Part shown: piece by piece, positions 1 to 9,721 of the stretch
How positions within the stretch are numbered: position 1 is the stretch's first letter
Layout: each line of letters opens with the position of its first letter
DNA from: Aquimarina muelleri DSM 19832
GTDB lineage: Bacteria; Bacteroidota; Bacteroidia; Flavobacteriales; Flavobacteriaceae
DNA: 64,000 nt
Direction of reading: 5' to 3'
NCBI RefSeq assembly: GCF_000430665.1
Contig: NZ_AUML01000031.1
Coordinates: 1 to 64,000 of the forward strand
Notes under the pieces: model-generated
Databases searched by the model: none
What the model saw: only the letters and a program-made list of their open reading frames with translations
What the model was told of the DNA's origin: nothing
Translations under genes and position numbers: made by a program

Positions 1-1
1 C

Positions 2-280
2 TTTGATCAAGGCTTACACCTAGTAACAGGTATTAGAAACAATATGAAAAATGTATTAATGACACTAAGAGATAAAATATTGCTTCGCAAAAGATCAGTT
101 ATAGAAACTATCAATGATCAACTTAAAAACATCGCTCAAGCTGAACATTCCAGACACAGAAGTTTTGGAAATTTCATCACTAATTTAGTGGCTAGTCTAA
201 TAGCATACTCCTTTCAAGAAAAGAAACCAAGTATCAAATTTGAAACACAAAAATCTGAACAATTGACTCTTTTCTGTTAA
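2..280 (+). CDS. IS982-type transposase, C-terminal fragment (cut by window edge)
   Basis: The reading frame is open from base 2, so the first ATG at 44 is internal and the gene begins before the window. The fragment of about 92 residues carries the signature of the end of an IS982-family DDE transposase: GIRNNMK, then the [12 protein letters not shown] stretch that holds the last catalytic Glu, then HSRHRS and a hydrophobic [11 protein letters not shown] tail. It would catalyse cut-and-paste movement of its own element. Only the C-terminal third is visible, so whether the whole copy is intact cannot be judged. Family assignment rests on these recognised motifs. Confidence 0.8.
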   Translation, partial: FDQGLHLVTGIRNNMKNVLMTLRDKILLRKRSVIETINDQLKNIAQAEHSRHRSFGNFITNLVASLIAYSFQEKKPSIKFETQKSEQLTLFC

Positions 281-560
281 ATCCTTACGTCGAACTCAGG
301 TTAAAAGAAAAGGAACTTCCTTCCTTAGAAATCAATTAATTTACAGTTTTTTAAATTAAGGACTTAAGGTTGTCATTTAGGTTTGGGTGATAATGCGAGA
401 TAAATAGTATTAAATTCTCTTTATAGAGGTTTCTTGAATGGGAAAGAGGGTTTGTTATAAAGCTTTTAAATATGTTTTAATACAAGCTTTAAAAGTTGTC
501 TTCTTAATGTATTTATAGGATTTGTTTATTGAAAATAATATAAAATATGTAAAAAAGAAA
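281..560. mobile_element. Probable right end of the IS and adjoining AT-rich spacer
   Basis: Just after the transposase stop, at 287-302, lies ACGTCGAACTCAGGTT, which resembles the outer end typical of IS982-like elements in this phylum. The matching left end is outside the window, so the boundary and any target duplication cannot be confirmed. From about 303 to 560 I see only AT-rich DNA without an ORF or convincing signal. Confidence 0.35.
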
Positions 561-594
561 AACCTGAGATTCTCTTTCGAGTCTCAGGTTTTTT
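561..594. terminator. Bidirectional intrinsic terminator
   Basis: The arms AACCTGAGA and TCTCAGGTT pair around a short loop. A T-run follows on the plus strand and an A-run precedes it, so the hairpin can act in both directions. It sits 40 nt beyond the stop of the minus-strand SH3-domain gene and most likely ends that transcript. Confidence 0.75.
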
Positions 595-632
595 ATAAAT
601 TACATTTATTTTTTGGTGATTAAATGTGTATT

Positions 633-1802
633 TTAGTCTTCATTAAATTTATTAGCAGTAATGTTGTCTTGATCTCCACCATTAGTGTAACCACCACTGG
701 TAAGGTCTAATGCTAAGTTGTAAGAAGGTACATTAATACCTTTAGACGTTTTAACTGTATTGAAGTTTAGTACAGATTGACTTTCTTCATATAAAGCATT
801 TTTAGTAAAAGTACCATATTTCTTACCATCTACGATAGTTTCTCTCCAGTCTATACCGTAAGCAATTTTAAGAAAATACTCCCCTTCAGGGATGTTTCTG
901 ATAAACTGTGTGGTATTAGAGTTGATGTAAGTTACACGTACTAGTTCATCGTCAGCTTTGGTTTTACCCATTTTGTACATCTTAACTACTACTTCTGTGT
1001 TTTTTCCAACTTTTATTTTTAAGTAGTTGTCTAACTTGTAGTCAAACTTACCTTTAAAGTTAAATGATGTTGGAGTAGCACCAGATTTATATGTTTTTTT
1101 CTCCCAGCTAGAATATTTGTCTTCTCTAGATACTTCAATAGAAGTAGATCTAGGAGAACTAGTATTGGAAGCTGTGCTAGTGTTTTTAGAAGATGATCCG
1201 TAAGAAGGAGTTGTAGATTCTATCGGTGTAGATGCTAAATCACCACCTCTGGCAGCTCTTTTGTTAGCTTCTTCGACAGCTCTTCTTGTTTCTTCAGTAT
1301 CGGCTAAAGCTCTTCTTGCAGCGGCATCTTTAGATTTAGATGCAGCTTCAGCGTCTGCAATTGCTTTTGCTGCTACTGCTTCAGCTTCTCTTTTTAAGCG
1401 TTCTGCATTAGCAATTGCTTTTCTTGCCGCTTCTTCTGCAGCTCTTTTTGCCGCTTCAGCTTGGGCGATTGCTTGTGCCGCAGCTTGTTTAGCAGCTTCT
1501 CTTTTTGCTGCTGCTTCTTTTTCAGCTCTTTCTGCATCTGCAATTCGGCTGTCTTCGGTTAGGTATTTTGTAATCACAAAACCGTTCATACTTTTGTACT
1601 GTATAGCACTCCAGTCTCCATAGTTGGAACTCATTACGTATACCTGAGTTCCTTGAGGAACTTCGGCAATGGTGTTAAATTGTAGGCCGGGACCACTTCT
1701 AACTTCTAATTTATTAGAAGACATTAAGTATTGCCCATCTTGAGCATGAGCAGACGAGAAGGTAATCACCAAAAGCACAATAAATGTAAAAATAGACTTC
1801 AT
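633..1802 (-). CDS. Exported SH3b-domain protein with Ala-rich coiled coil
   Basis: A 389-aa protein with a signal peptide (residues 1-20, cleavage after AHA). A bacterial SH3 domain follows at about 25-80 (LEVRSGPGLQFNTIAEVPQG, ending GFVITKYL), a fold that often binds peptidoglycan or peptides. Residues about 85-190 form an Ala/Glu/Lys/Arg-rich helical repeat (AEAAKRAAEEAARKAIANAE and variants), likely a rigid coiled coil. A Ser/Thr-rich linker at about 190-225 leads to a C-terminal beta-rich domain that I do not recognise. The probable location is the periplasm or envelope, linking cell wall to another partner. It is a single gene with its own terminator. The alanine repeats create a long opposite-strand ORF that is not a gene. 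Confidence 0.85.
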   Translation of the reverse strand: MKSIFTFIVLLVITFSSAHAQDGQYLMSSNKLEVRSGPGLQFNTIAEVPQGTQVYVMSSNYGDWSAIQYKSMNGFVITKYLTEDSRIADAERAEKEAAAKREAAKQAAAQAIAQAEAAKRAAEEAARKAIANAERLKREAEAVAAKAIADAEAASKSKDAAARRALADTEETRRAVEEANKRAARGGDLASTPIESTTPSYGSSSKNTSTASNTSSPRSTSIEVSREDKYSSWEKKTYKSGATPTSFNFKGKFDYKLDNYLKIKVGKNTEVVVKMYKMGKTKADDELVRVTYINSNTTQFIRNIPEGEYFLKIAYGIDWRETIVDGKKYGTFTKNALYEESQSVLNFNTVKTSKGINVPSYNLALDLTSGGYTNGGDQDNITANKFNED

Positions 1803-2287
1803 ATCGCTTGTTTTTAAGTAGATTGGGTTATAATTCTTGTTATTTTCTTAGTTTAAATTTATAAAAAAATATAATTTTTATTAAAATTTGGTCTTAAAAA
1901 AAGTTTTTTATTCTAATTCTGCTTTTTGAAACATTTAAATAAATGACTTAAAAAGCACTTTTTTTAAGAGTGATTTAATTATTTAATCTCTTTGTTTTCA
2001 GTTGTTTGAAGTGCTTTTGCTGTACTAAAGCTTCAGCGTTTTTCATTAAATTACTGAAAAGAAAACCATTAAATCAGACTCAAAAGTAATGTTTTAATAT
2101 GAAAAACACAACTTGTTTTCATTTTATTTATCTAAAAATATTGATTTATTTTCTTCAATTTGTGTTTTTTAACGATTTTTTTTGCTGTTATAACCGATTT
2201 AATTTAAGTTTTTAAAGTACTGAGTCGGTTTTGTAAGTTAAGGGTTACAAGGCTGGGGGATGGTGCGAAGATACGTGTATATTATGT
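1803..2287. other. Intergenic AT-rich region, no gene
   Basis: A 485-nt gap between the SH3-protein start and the msrA stop. It is rich in T and A runs and must hold the SH3-gene promoter. I find no ORF, tRNA or convincing hairpin. A short G-rich patch at about 2231-2275 stands out slightly from the AT background but has no recognisable structure. Confidence 0.6.
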
Positions 2288-2959
2288 TTAATGTATTTCT
2301 TTTATGAGATTAGGAAATTTAGCTTGAAATCTTTTTAATCTTGGTTTAGATATGTTTTGTATGTATGGGTTGTTTGGGTTGCGCTTTTCATAATCTTGAT
2401 GGTACGCTTCTCCTTTCCAGAATTTTTGAAAAGGTAATATCTCTGCGGCAATTCTTTTATTTAATTTTTTAGATAGAGTTTCTTTCTTTTCTTCTATTAT
2501 TTTTCTTTGTTTTTCATTTTGATAGAAAATAATAGATCTGTATTGTGATCCGTTATCTGGCCCTTGTCCATCAATTTGTGTAGGATTTTGAGATCCAAAG
2601 TATATGTCTACTAAAGTAGAAAAAGATATGATTTTTGGGTCATAGGTAATTTCTACGGCTTCTGCATGACCTGTTCTTCCTGTGTTACTTGTTTGGTATG
2701 TGGGGTTTTGGGTGTGTCCGCCAGAATAGCCAGAAACAGATTCTTTAACACCTTTTACGCTTTCGTAAATAGCTTCTACGCACCAAAAACACCCGCTGGC
2801 AAAATAGGCTCTTTCTAAGTTATTTATTGATTTTACTTGTACAGGAGTGATGTTTTTAATTTTTGCTTGTTTCTGGTCTTTGTTATTGGATTGACTATTG
2901 CTTTGGCAGCTAGAAAACAATAAAATTACGCTCCATAATATATATAATGTATTCTTCAT
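2288..2959 (-). CDS. msrA: Peptide methionine-(S)-sulfoxide reductase MsrA, lipoprotein form
   Basis: A 223-aa protein with the MsrA signature GCFWC (catalytic Cys57, second Cys60), then SGYSGG, GRTGHAE, YDP and the Q-x-D-G-Q-G-P-D-x-G-S-Q-Y-R-S block that binds the sulfoxide. It reduces methionine-S-sulfoxide in proteins, regenerated by thioredoxin-like donors. The N-terminus LLFSSC is a lipobox with the acylated Cys at 18. This copy is therefore probably exported and membrane-anchored, protecting envelope proteins, unlike cytosolic MsrA. It reads away from rho in the same direction but lies beyond the strong rho terminator, so it is transcribed independently. Confidence 0.95.
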   Translation of the reverse strand: MKNTLYILWSVILLFSSCQSNSQSNNKDQKQAKIKNITPVQVKSINNLERAYFASGCFWCVEAIYESVKGVKESVSGYSGGHTQNPTYQTSNTGRTGHAEAVEITYDPKIISFSTLVDIYFGSQNPTQIDGQGPDNGSQYRSIIFYQNEKQRKIIEEKKETLSKKLNKRIAAEILPFQKFWKGEAYHQDYEKRNPNNPYIQNISKPRLKRFQAKFPNLIKEIH

Positions 2960-3025
2960 AATGGTTTATGTTTATGTGTTTGGTCTCTTTTTTTATAATA
3001 AACTTTCATATTGTGTGTTGAAAAT

Positions 3026-3075
3026 AATTAAAAAAGGTATGGCTGTCCAAACGGACAGCCATACCTTTTTTAATT
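3026..3075 (-). terminator. Strong intrinsic terminator after rho
   Basis: A long near-perfect palindrome: GGTATGGCTGTCC pairs with GGACAGCCATACC across an AAAC loop, flanked by A6/T6 runs that extend the pairing and give a U-tract in either direction. It begins about 20 nt past the rho stop codon and separates rho from msrA. Confidence 0.9.
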
Positions 3076-3095
3076 ATTTATCTTGTTTTAAGATC

Positions 3096-4784
3096 TTATC
3101 CATTCATAGAAATAAGAAACTCATCGTTGTTTTTAGTTTGTTTAAAACGATCATTGATGAATTCCATTGCTTCTACTGGGTTCATGTCTGCAAGGTATTT
3201 ACGCATTACCCACATTCTTTGAATTGTGGTATCGTCAAGTAGTAGGTCATCACGACGTGTGCTTGAGGATGTAAGGTCGATAGCTGGAAAAATACGACGA
3301 TTTGAAATTTTACGATCTAATTGAAGTTCCATGTTACCAGTACCTTTGAATTCTTCAAAGATTACCTCGTCCATTTTCGATCCCGTTTCCGTTAAAGCTG
3401 TTGCTATTATAGTAAGAGAACCTCCGTTTTCAATATTACGGGCTGCTCCAAAAAAACGTTTTGGTTTATGTAAGGCGTTAGCATCTACACCACCACTCAA
3501 TATTTTTCCAGAGGCAGGTTGCACGGTATTGTATGCTCTTGCTAAACGGGTTATAGAGTCTAATAGGATCACAACATCATGACCACATTCTACTAGTCTT
3601 TTTGCTTTTTCAAGAACAATATTAGCAACTTTTACATGTTCGTTAGCTTCTTTGTCAAAAGTTGAGGCAACAACTTCTCCTTTTACATTTCGTTGCATAT
3701 CGGTAACCTCTTCTGGTCTTTCATCGATTAGAAGGATCATTTGGTATACTTCTGGATGGTTTGCTGCAATTGCATTAGCAACATCCTTAAGTAGCATGGT
3801 TTTTCCTGTTTTAGGTTGTGATACAATCATACCACGTTGTCCTTTACCGATAGGAGCGAACAGGTCCATGATTCTTGTGGATATTGTACTTTGTCTTTCG
3901 GCAATATTGAATTTTTCCTGAGGAAATAATGGAGTTAGGTGTTCAAAAGAGACTCTGTCTCGAACCACTTGTGGGTCAAGACCATTAATTTTGTTTACTT
4001 TAATAAGCGGAAAGTATTTTTCTCCTTCTTTAGGAGGTCTTACTTGTCCTAATACGGTGTCTCCGGTTTTTAACCCGAAAAGACGGATTTGCGATTGTGA
4101 TACATATATATCATCTGGAGAAGAAAGGTAATTATAGTCACTAGACCTTAAAAAGCCATAACCATCTTGCATGATGTCAAGAACGCCTTCGCTTTCGATT
4201 ATAGCATCAAATTCGAAATCAGGTTCTTTGTACCTATTTCTATTGTCTCTGTTTCCGTGATCTCTATTCCCGTTATCCCTGTTTCCGTTGTCGCCACGAT
4301 TTCCGCTATCTTTTTTATTAGGGTTGTTGTTGGTGTTTCTGGATTTATTTTGTTGAGGCTTGTCGTTACCTCTATTTCGGTTATCTTTTTTATCTTCTTT
4401 GTTGTGAAGAGGTTTAGTTTTGTCGCTATTTTCATTGCTCTTAGCTACATTTTCCTCCTTTGTTACAACGGGTTCGGGTACCTCTTTTTTGCGTTCTTGA
4501 GGTGCTTTTGCTTCCTTTTTTGTAGGGATTGTAGCTCCTTCTGGTTTTGCGGCACGAGGTCTTCTTGGGCGGATATTAGGTTTTGGTTTTTCAGAAGGTG
4601 TTTTTTCTGAAGAATCTTCTTTAATCACTTCTTTTACCTTATTAGGATTTGCTGCTTGGTAATCTAATATTTGGTATACTAAGTCTAATTTTTTTAATGT
4701 ACGATATTTAGGTACATTAAGGTTTTTTGCAATATCTTGCAATTCAGGAAGCTTTTTTGCTTTTAATTCAGAAATCTCTAACAT
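3096..4784 (-). CDS. rho: Transcription termination factor Rho with long disordered insertion
   Basis: A 562-aa RNA-dependent hexameric ATPase that ends transcription. Residues 1-50 form the Rho_N/SAP-like helical domain. Residues about 55-187 are a low-complexity segment, first Lys/Pro/Glu-rich, then Asn/Arg/Asp/Gly repeats (GNRD units at about 161-184). The cold-shock RNA-binding domain follows at about 190-270 (DGYGFLRS). The ATPase core has the P-loop QPKTGKT (324-329), Walker [16 protein letters not shown] and GGVDANAL. The usual Rho is about 420 residues. Insertions here are common in Bacteroidota and are thought to affect RNA binding or phase separation. It is a single-gene unit with a strong terminator. 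Confidence 0.98.
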   Translation of the reverse strand: MLEISELKAKKLPELQDIAKNLNVPKYRTLKKLDLVYQILDYQAANPNKVKEVIKEDSSEKTPSEKPKPNIRPRRPRAAKPEGATIPTKKEAKAPQERKKEVPEPVVTKEENVAKSNENSDKTKPLHNKEDKKDNRNRGNDKPQQNKSRNTNNNPNKKDSGNRGDNGNRDNGNRDHGNRDNRNRYKEPDFEFDAIIESEGVLDIMQDGYGFLRSSDYNYLSSPDDIYVSQSQIRLFGLKTGDTVLGQVRPPKEGEKYFPLIKVNKINGLDPQVVRDRVSFEHLTPLFPQEKFNIAERQSTISTRIMDLFAPIGKGQRGMIVSQPKTGKTMLLKDVANAIAANHPEVYQMILLIDERPEEVTDMQRNVKGEVVASTFDKEANEHVKVANIVLEKAKRLVECGHDVVILLDSITRLARAYNTVQPASGKILSGGVDANALHKPKRFFGAARNIENGGSLTIIATALTETGSKMDEVIFEEFKGTGNMELQLDRKISNRRIFPAIDLTSSSTRRDDLLLDDTTIQRMWVMRKYLADMNPVEAMEFINDRFKQTKNNDEFLISMNG

Positions 4785-4983
4785 TTAAATTTGTTATATA
4801 ATTTACGTTTAGGTATAAATTTTCAAAAGAAGAATTCTAGGAAAATTTTATTTTGAAGGTAAGCAACCTTATTTGAGAAGGTTACATGTTTTGTGATGCA
4901 ATTATACAACTTTATTTTTAATTATTTACACATATTTGTAAAAAGAAACTCTTATTTTTGCTTTTTCACAAGGAAAAAATATA

Positions 4984-5394
4984 ATGTTACAAAGAATTCA
5001 AACCGTATATTTAATTTTGACTGCTGTAGTATCGGCAGGAGTGAGTATGTACTTGCCTTATGGGTTAGATAAAAATGCAGTAGCTCTTTATGTAAAAACA
5101 GAACCATTTCTTTTAGGAATGTTTTTGGGATCTGCAGTATTATCTTTAATTTCGGTTTTTTTATTTAAAAATAGAAAGCTTCAATTTGTATTGGGGCGTA
5201 TCAATATCTTATTAAACTTTATTTTACTAGGAGTATTTGTTTATTGGTCACTAACGGTATCTGGAGAGACTTATGTTTCTGAGAAAGGTATTGGGATGAT
5301 CATTCCTGTTATTTCTATCGTTTTATTAGTAATGGCCAATAAGGCTATTAAAAAGGATGAGAATCTTGTAAAATCAGTAGATCGATTACGATAA
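4984..5394 (+). CDS. DUF4293 family four-helix membrane protein
   Basis: A 136-aa protein beginning MLQRIQTVYLILTAVVSAGV, typical of the DUF4293 family found in Bacteroidota. Four hydrophobic segments are visible at roughly 5-25, 41-61, 68-90 and 103-121, followed by a short charged tail. It is an inner-membrane protein of unknown function. It is divergent from rho, which is a common neighbour arrangement in this group. A TATTTTTG box at 4953-4960 is a possible -7 element, with no good -33 partner. The gene ends at its own terminator. Confidence 0.85.
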   Translation: MLQRIQTVYLILTAVVSAGVSMYLPYGLDKNAVALYVKTEPFLLGMFLGSAVLSLISVFLFKNRKLQFVLGRINILLNFILLGVFVYWSLTVSGETYVSEKGIGMIIPVISIVLLVMANKAIKKDENLVKSVDRLR

Positions 5395-5423
5395 ACCTAA
5401 AATCTTAGTAGTATTAGTGCGTT

Positions 5424-5458
5424 AAAACCCGGAGTATGCCAACTCCGGGTTTTATTTT
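5424..5458 (+). terminator. Intrinsic terminator after the DUF4293 gene
   Basis: AAAACCCGGAGT (5424-5435) pairs with ACTCCGGGTTTT (5442-5453) around ATGCCA, followed by a T-rich run. It lies 30 nt after the stop codon. Confidence 0.85.
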
Positions 5459-5708
5459 TAATTCATATTTTGAGAGTTTGCTTCTTTGAAAGTTGCCTTG
5501 AAATGAAAGTCTCACGATAATTGACTTGTAATACGATTTACGGATGAGAATTGCGTATAAATAATTGCAAAGGTTTTTCGCTAGATTGATGAATCAAATT
5601 AAAGAATAGTCATAGCTATTGTTTCATTTTATGAAGAAAATATAGTAGAAAAAGAATGCGATTATATGCGAGATTTTTATTCGTAAATCGTATAATTAGT
5701 AGATTTTG
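5459..5708. other. Intergenic spacer without visible genes
   Basis: About 250 nt between the terminator and the convergent phosphodiesterase gene. It is AT-rich and no ORF, repeat copy or RNA gene was recognised. Confidence 0.5.
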
Positions 5709-6203
5709 TTATTTTTTTCCTAACTCAATGACCTCAAGGTTTTCGATTTTTCCAGAATCTAAAGTAAATCGTAACATTGTTCTTACTTTATGAAACCCAT
5801 GTGTTCCTGCTGCTCCTGGATTCATATGTAATACTCCATTTTTTTTATCCGGAATAACTTTGAGAATATGTGAATGTCCACAAATAAATAATTGTGGAGG
5901 GTTGGCTTTAATCTCGTCTCTGGTATTTATATTGTATTTTGGGGGGTATCCTCCAATGTGGGTTATCCAGACGGAAACTCCTTCACATACAAATCTTAGA
6001 TTTAAAGGATAGGTTACTCTTGCTTTATCATCATCGATATTTCCATACACAGCGCGAATAGGTTTTATTGCTTCGATAGCATCGGTTACTTTAAGGTCTC
6101 CAATATCTCCTGCGTGCCATACTTCATCAGCTTCTTTTACATAATGTAAAATACGTTGATCTATGTAGCTGTGGGTGTCACTAAGTAAAAGTATTTTTTT
6201 CAA
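5709..6203 (-). CDS. YfcE/MJ0936-type metallophosphodiesterase
   Basis: A 164-aa calcineurin-like phosphoesterase of the small YfcE/MJ0936 family. All metal ligands are present: SDTH (Asp9, His11), AGDIGD (Asp33), GNID (Asn55), THIGG (His82) and GHSH (His110, His112). Members hydrolyse phosphodiesters with Mn2+ or Ni2+ and their physiological substrate is often unknown. It has no signal peptide, so it is cytosolic. It is divergent from truA. Confidence 0.9.
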   Translation of the reverse strand: MKKILLLSDTHSYIDQRILHYVKEADEVWHAGDIGDLKVTDAIEAIKPIRAVYGNIDDDKARVTYPLNLRFVCEGVSVWITHIGGYPPKYNINTRDEIKANPPQLFICGHSHILKVIPDKKNGVLHMNPGAAGTHGFHKVRTMLRFTLDSGKIENLEVIELGKK

Positions 6204-6287
6204 AATTGAAATAATAATAACGAGTTATATAATGAATGATAAAGAAAACTGAATACAAATTATAACTTCGATCTATATTTTATAAAG

Positions 6288-6295
6288 TATATTTG
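6288..6295 (+). promoter_or_regulatory. Possible -7 box for truA
   Basis: TATATTTG matches the Bacteroidota -7 consensus TAnnTTTG about 120 nt before truA. A clean TTTG -33 element at the expected spacing is not present, so this is a weak call. Confidence 0.3.
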
Positions 6296-6413
6296 CGCTT
6301 AGTTTTATGCAAAAGTAAAGTATTGTACTGAAAAAGTGATGGAATAAGGGGAGCTTGATGTAATAAAATATTTATAGCAAAACTTCCTTTTTTTTAGTGT
6401 ATTAGAATATATA

Positions 6414-7160
6414 ATGAGATATTTTTTAGAACTTTCATATAATGGTACGCCATATCATGGTTGGCAGAAACAGCCTAATGCAATTTCGGTTCAAGAGGTT
6501 CTTGAAGAATCTTTATCTACGGTATTAAGAAATAGCATAGTTGTAATAGGGGCGGGCAGAACAGATACTGGTGTTCATGCAAAGCAAATTATGGCTCATT
6601 TTGATTATGAACTCTCTTTAAATACAGAAGAGCTTCAATATAAGCTTAATGCTATTTTGCCATCTGAAATTGCAATTAAAAAAGTGTATCCTGTGCAAGA
6701 AAATGCTCATGCTCGTTTTGATGCAATTAGTAGATCATATGAATATCATATATGTTTTGTTAAAGATCCTTTTAGTATTTGTAAATCATACTATTTTAAG
6801 AAGTCATTAGATGTAGAGGCAATGAATGAAGGAGCTAAGATACTGTTAAACTACATTAATTTTAAATGTTTCAGTAAATCTAAAACCGATGTAAAAACGT
6901 ATAATTGTACTATTACAAACGCCGTTTGGGAAAAGAATGGTGATCAATTAATTTTTAAGATTTCTGCAAATCGTTTTTTAAGAAATATGGTAAGAGCAAT
7001 TGTAGGAACACTTATTGAAATAGGAGAACATAAGTTAAATAACGAGGGATTAGTGGCGATTCTTAAAAGCGAGGACCGAAGTAAAGCAGGATACTCTGTT
7101 CCTGCTCACGGACTTTATTTGACAGCTATAGAATATCCTGAAATAATATATATAAAATAG
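6414..7160 (+). CDS. truA: tRNA pseudouridine(38-40) synthase TruA
   Basis: A 248-aa enzyme isomerising uridines 38-40 in the tRNA anticodon arm. The motif GAGRTDTGVHA carries the catalytic Asp51. The N-terminal YFLELSYNGTPYHGWQ and C-terminal RFLRNMVRAIVG are family hallmarks, and length is normal. The stop codon TAG at 7158-7160 abuts the ATG of the ABC exporter gene directly, so the two are co-transcribed and probably translationally coupled. Confidence 0.97.
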   Translation: MRYFLELSYNGTPYHGWQKQPNAISVQEVLEESLSTVLRNSIVVIGAGRTDTGVHAKQIMAHFDYELSLNTEELQYKLNAILPSEIAIKKVYPVQENAHARFDAISRSYEYHICFVKDPFSICKSYYFKKSLDVEAMNEGAKILLNYINFKCFSKSKTDVKTYNCTITNAVWEKNGDQLIFKISANRFLRNMVRAIVGTLIEIGEHKLNNEGLVAILKSEDRSKAGYSVPAHGLYLTAIEYPEIIYIK

Positions 7161-8924
7161 ATGGCAGAAAAGAGCGGTAATGCTTTTGATTTTAAGCTTT
7201 TTAGAAGATTGATTGGGTATACTAACCCCTATAAGTTCATTTTTTATTTTGTCTGTTTTTCAGCTATATTATTGTCTGCATTTTCTGTTTTAAGACCTTA
7301 TTTGTTGCAACAAGCGATAGATAAAACTATTATTCCTAAGGATAATGAACTTTTGGTTTTCTTTATAAGTTCAATGTTGGGTGTTTTGCTTTTGGAAGTT
7401 ATCTCACAATTTTTATTTATCTATTTTGCCAATTTACTCGGACAAGAAGTTATTCGGGATATTAGAATAAAGCTATTTAAGCACATGCTAGGTTTTAAAA
7501 AACAATATTATGATAAATCGGCAGTAGGTAGATTAGTGACTAGAGCAGTCAGTGATATTGAAACGATAGCAAGTATTTTTAGTCAGGGATTATTTATGAT
7601 TATTAGTGATTTGCTGAAAATGGTAGTCATTTTGGGGTATATGTTATACCAAAGTTGGCAACTTACCTTGTTAGTTCTGATTGTATTGCCATTTGTTTTG
7701 TACGCTACAAGAGTTTTTCAGAAAAAAATGAAGATTGCTTTTGAAGAAGTTAGAACCCAAGTGTCTAATTTAAATTCTTTTGTTCAGGAGCGTATTACAG
7801 GTATGAAGATTGTTCAATTGTTTACAAGAGAAGAAACAGAATATGCTACTTTTAAAGAAATTAATGAAAAGCATAAAAAAGGTTGGATAAAAACGGTTTG
7901 GTATAATTCTATATTTTTTCCAATTGCAGAAATGTCTAGTTCTATAGCTATAGGATTAATAGTTTGGTTTGGGGGACTTAAGGCAGCACAAGGCGATGTG
8001 ATTACATTGGGGGTAGTTATTGCTTTTATAGAGTTATCACAAATGCTTTTTAGACCTTTACGACAAATAGCGGATAAGTTTAACTCTTTGCAAATGGGTA
8101 TGGTTGCTGCTAATCGGGTATTTGCTATTTTGGATATAGATTCTAAAATTGAGAATAAAGGAGATATATTATTAGAGAATGTAAAAGGTAAAATAACTTT
8201 CGATAATGTGCGATTTAGTTATATTGAAGATGAAGAAATTCTAAAAGGAGTTTCATTTACGGTTAATGCAGGAGAGACAGTAGCGATAGTTGGAGCTACA
8301 GGTGCAGGAAAATCTACAATTATTAATTTATTGAATAGGTTTTATGAAATAGATAGCGGAGTGATTTCTGTAGATGATGTTGATATCGAGTCTATTGATC
8401 TAAAATCGCTACGAAATCACATAGCTGTTGTGCTTCAGGATGTATTTTTATTTGCAGATACTATTCTTAATAATATAACATTAAATAACCCCGATATTCC
8501 TGAAGAAAAAGTACATCAAGTAGCAAAAGAAATAGGGATTCACGATTTTATAAATAGCCTTCCTAATGGATATCATTATAATGTAAAAGAAAGAGGTGCT
8601 ATGCTTTCCTCTGGGCAGCGACAATTAATCTCTTTTTTAAGAGCTTATGTAACCAATCCAGGAATTTTGGTACTGGATGAAGCAACATCTTCCATAGATT
8701 CTTATAGCGAAGAATTAATACAAGATGCAACCAATAAGATTACTAGAGGTAGAACATCTATAGTTATTGCACATAGATTAGCAACTATTAGGAATGCCGA
8801 TAAGATTATTGTAATGGATCAGGGTAAAATTGTAGAACAAGGTAGTCATAACGAATTACTGGAAATTACAAATGGATATTATAAAAATCTTTACGAAGTA
8901 CAATTTACTGATGTGATGGAATAA
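7161..8924 (+). CDS. MsbA-like ABC exporter (permease and ATPase fused)
   Basis: A 587-aa half-transporter with six membrane segments in residues about 20-310, then a complete nucleotide-binding domain. Walker A is GATGAGKST (about 378-386), the Q-loop VVLQD, the signature LSSGQRQ (one substitution from LSGGQ), Walker B ILVLDEATS and the switch IAHR. It would act as a homodimer in the inner membrane, exporting a lipid or hydrophobic compound. Lipid A-core flipping is the best-known role of the family, but substrate cannot be told from sequence. It directly follows truA without a gap. Confidence 0.92.
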   Translation: MAEKSGNAFDFKLFRRLIGYTNPYKFIFYFVCFSAILLSAFSVLRPYLLQQAIDKTIIPKDNELLVFFISSMLGVLLLEVISQFLFIYFANLLGQEVIRDIRIKLFKHMLGFKKQYYDKSAVGRLVTRAVSDIETIASIFSQGLFMIISDLLKMVVILGYMLYQSWQLTLLVLIVLPFVLYATRVFQKKMKIAFEEVRTQVSNLNSFVQERITGMKIVQLFTREETEYATFKEINEKHKKGWIKTVWYNSIFFPIAEMSSSIAIGLIVWFGGLKAAQGDVITLGVVIAFIELSQMLFRPLRQIADKFNSLQMGMVAANRVFAILDIDSKIENKGDILLENVKGKITFDNVRFSYIEDEEILKGVSFTVNAGETVAIVGATGAGKSTIINLLNRFYEIDSGVISVDDVDIESIDLKSLRNHIAVVLQDVFLFADTILNNITLNNPDIPEEKVHQVAKEIGIHDFINSLPNGYHYNVKERGAMLSSGQRQLISFLRAYVTNPGILVLDEATSSIDSYSEELIQDATNKITRGRTSIVIAHRLATIRNADKIIVMDQGKIVEQGSHNELLEITNGYYKNLYEVQFTDVME

Positions 8925-8938
8925 ACAGTTTGTTATTC

Positions 8939-9721
8939 TTATTTGGATGGAATCGAGATTGTACCCGACATGATCATCAGTGCAGTAGCTAGTATGATTG
9001 TAATAATGTACAATATGGATACATATATAAGAAATAGAAGTGTTTTGATCATAATTTTCTTTACACTAATCTGATAAAGCTTCTTTAAAACGTATGCCAT
9101 ATAAAAAATATATACAGGAAATTGTATCAACATAATAATTATAAAGTCGTTCACTATAAACATTAGCGGTAATAATACTAATGCCATTGTTCCTACTATA
9201 TGGGAGTAGGCGTATAAATAGATTACAAAATGCTCTGTTAGATTATATTTTTTATAATTCAAAAAAACCAATCGGGATAATATAGCTAGTAACGGAATCA
9301 ATAAAAAACTTATGATAGATTGATGCTGAAAAGTAGAATCAAATAGGGAACTCTGCATCTTTGCTTGTTGTTCAGAAAAATTGCCAAACTTTATGATTTC
9401 CTTGAGTCTGTCCTTTACTAAAAAAGCATAGAACCCTGTAATAGTTATAGAGATAGCAAAATACCCAAAAGCATTTACATAACGCTTTCTTAGTCCATGT
9501 ATATATCCATCGATAACTTCGTCAGGTTTGGTAAATAAATGAATAAATGTTTTGATAAAAGAGTTATCCAAATTAAAAAAACGATCCACAAACTCAGAAA
9601 CAAGATTCTTAAAAGTTATTCGATTGGTGATTTTTTTAACCCCACAACTAGGGCAAAAATTATAAGTTTCTATTTGGTTTCCGCAATTCTTGCAGTTAGT
9701 AATAGTGATTAAATCACTCAT
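8939..9721 (-). CDS. DUF3667 zinc-ribbon membrane protein
   Basis: A 260-aa protein beginning with a zinc ribbon (CKNCG at 10-14 and CPSCG at 28-32), followed by FKNLVSEFVDRFFNLD, the hallmark of DUF3667. Four or five hydrophobic segments in the C-terminal half make it an inner-membrane protein. Function is unknown. Its ATG overlaps the dacA stop by one base (TAATG on the minus strand), implying translational coupling to the diadenylate cyclase. It is convergent with the ABC exporter, only 14 nt away. Confidence 0.85.
   Translation of the reverse strand: MSDLITITNCKNCGNQIETYNFCPSCGVKKITNRITFKNLVSEFVDRFFNLDNSFIKTFIHLFTKPDEVIDGYIHGLRKRYVNAFGYFAISITITGFYAFLVKDRLKEIIKFGNFSEQQAKMQSSLFDSTFQHQSIISFLLIPLLAILSRLVFLNYKKYNLTEHFVIYLYAYSHIVGTMALVLLPLMFIVNDFIIIMLIQFPVYIFYMAYVLKKLYQISVKKIMIKTLLFLIYVSILYIITIILATALMIMSGTISIPSK

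Noticed and set aside
1261..1623. A 120-aa plus-strand ORF rich in Ala and Ser
   Set aside because: It is the complement of the Ala/Glu/Arg repeat of the SH3-domain protein; such repeats leave the opposite strand open.
2231..2280. A possible tRNA-like or small RNA gene in the G-rich patch
   Set aside because: No cloverleaf, anticodon arm or T-loop sequence could be formed.
4167..4610. A 147-aa plus-strand ORF rich in Phe, Val and Ile
   Set aside because: It lies fully inside rho, antisense to its low-complexity insertion, and has no family-like sequence.
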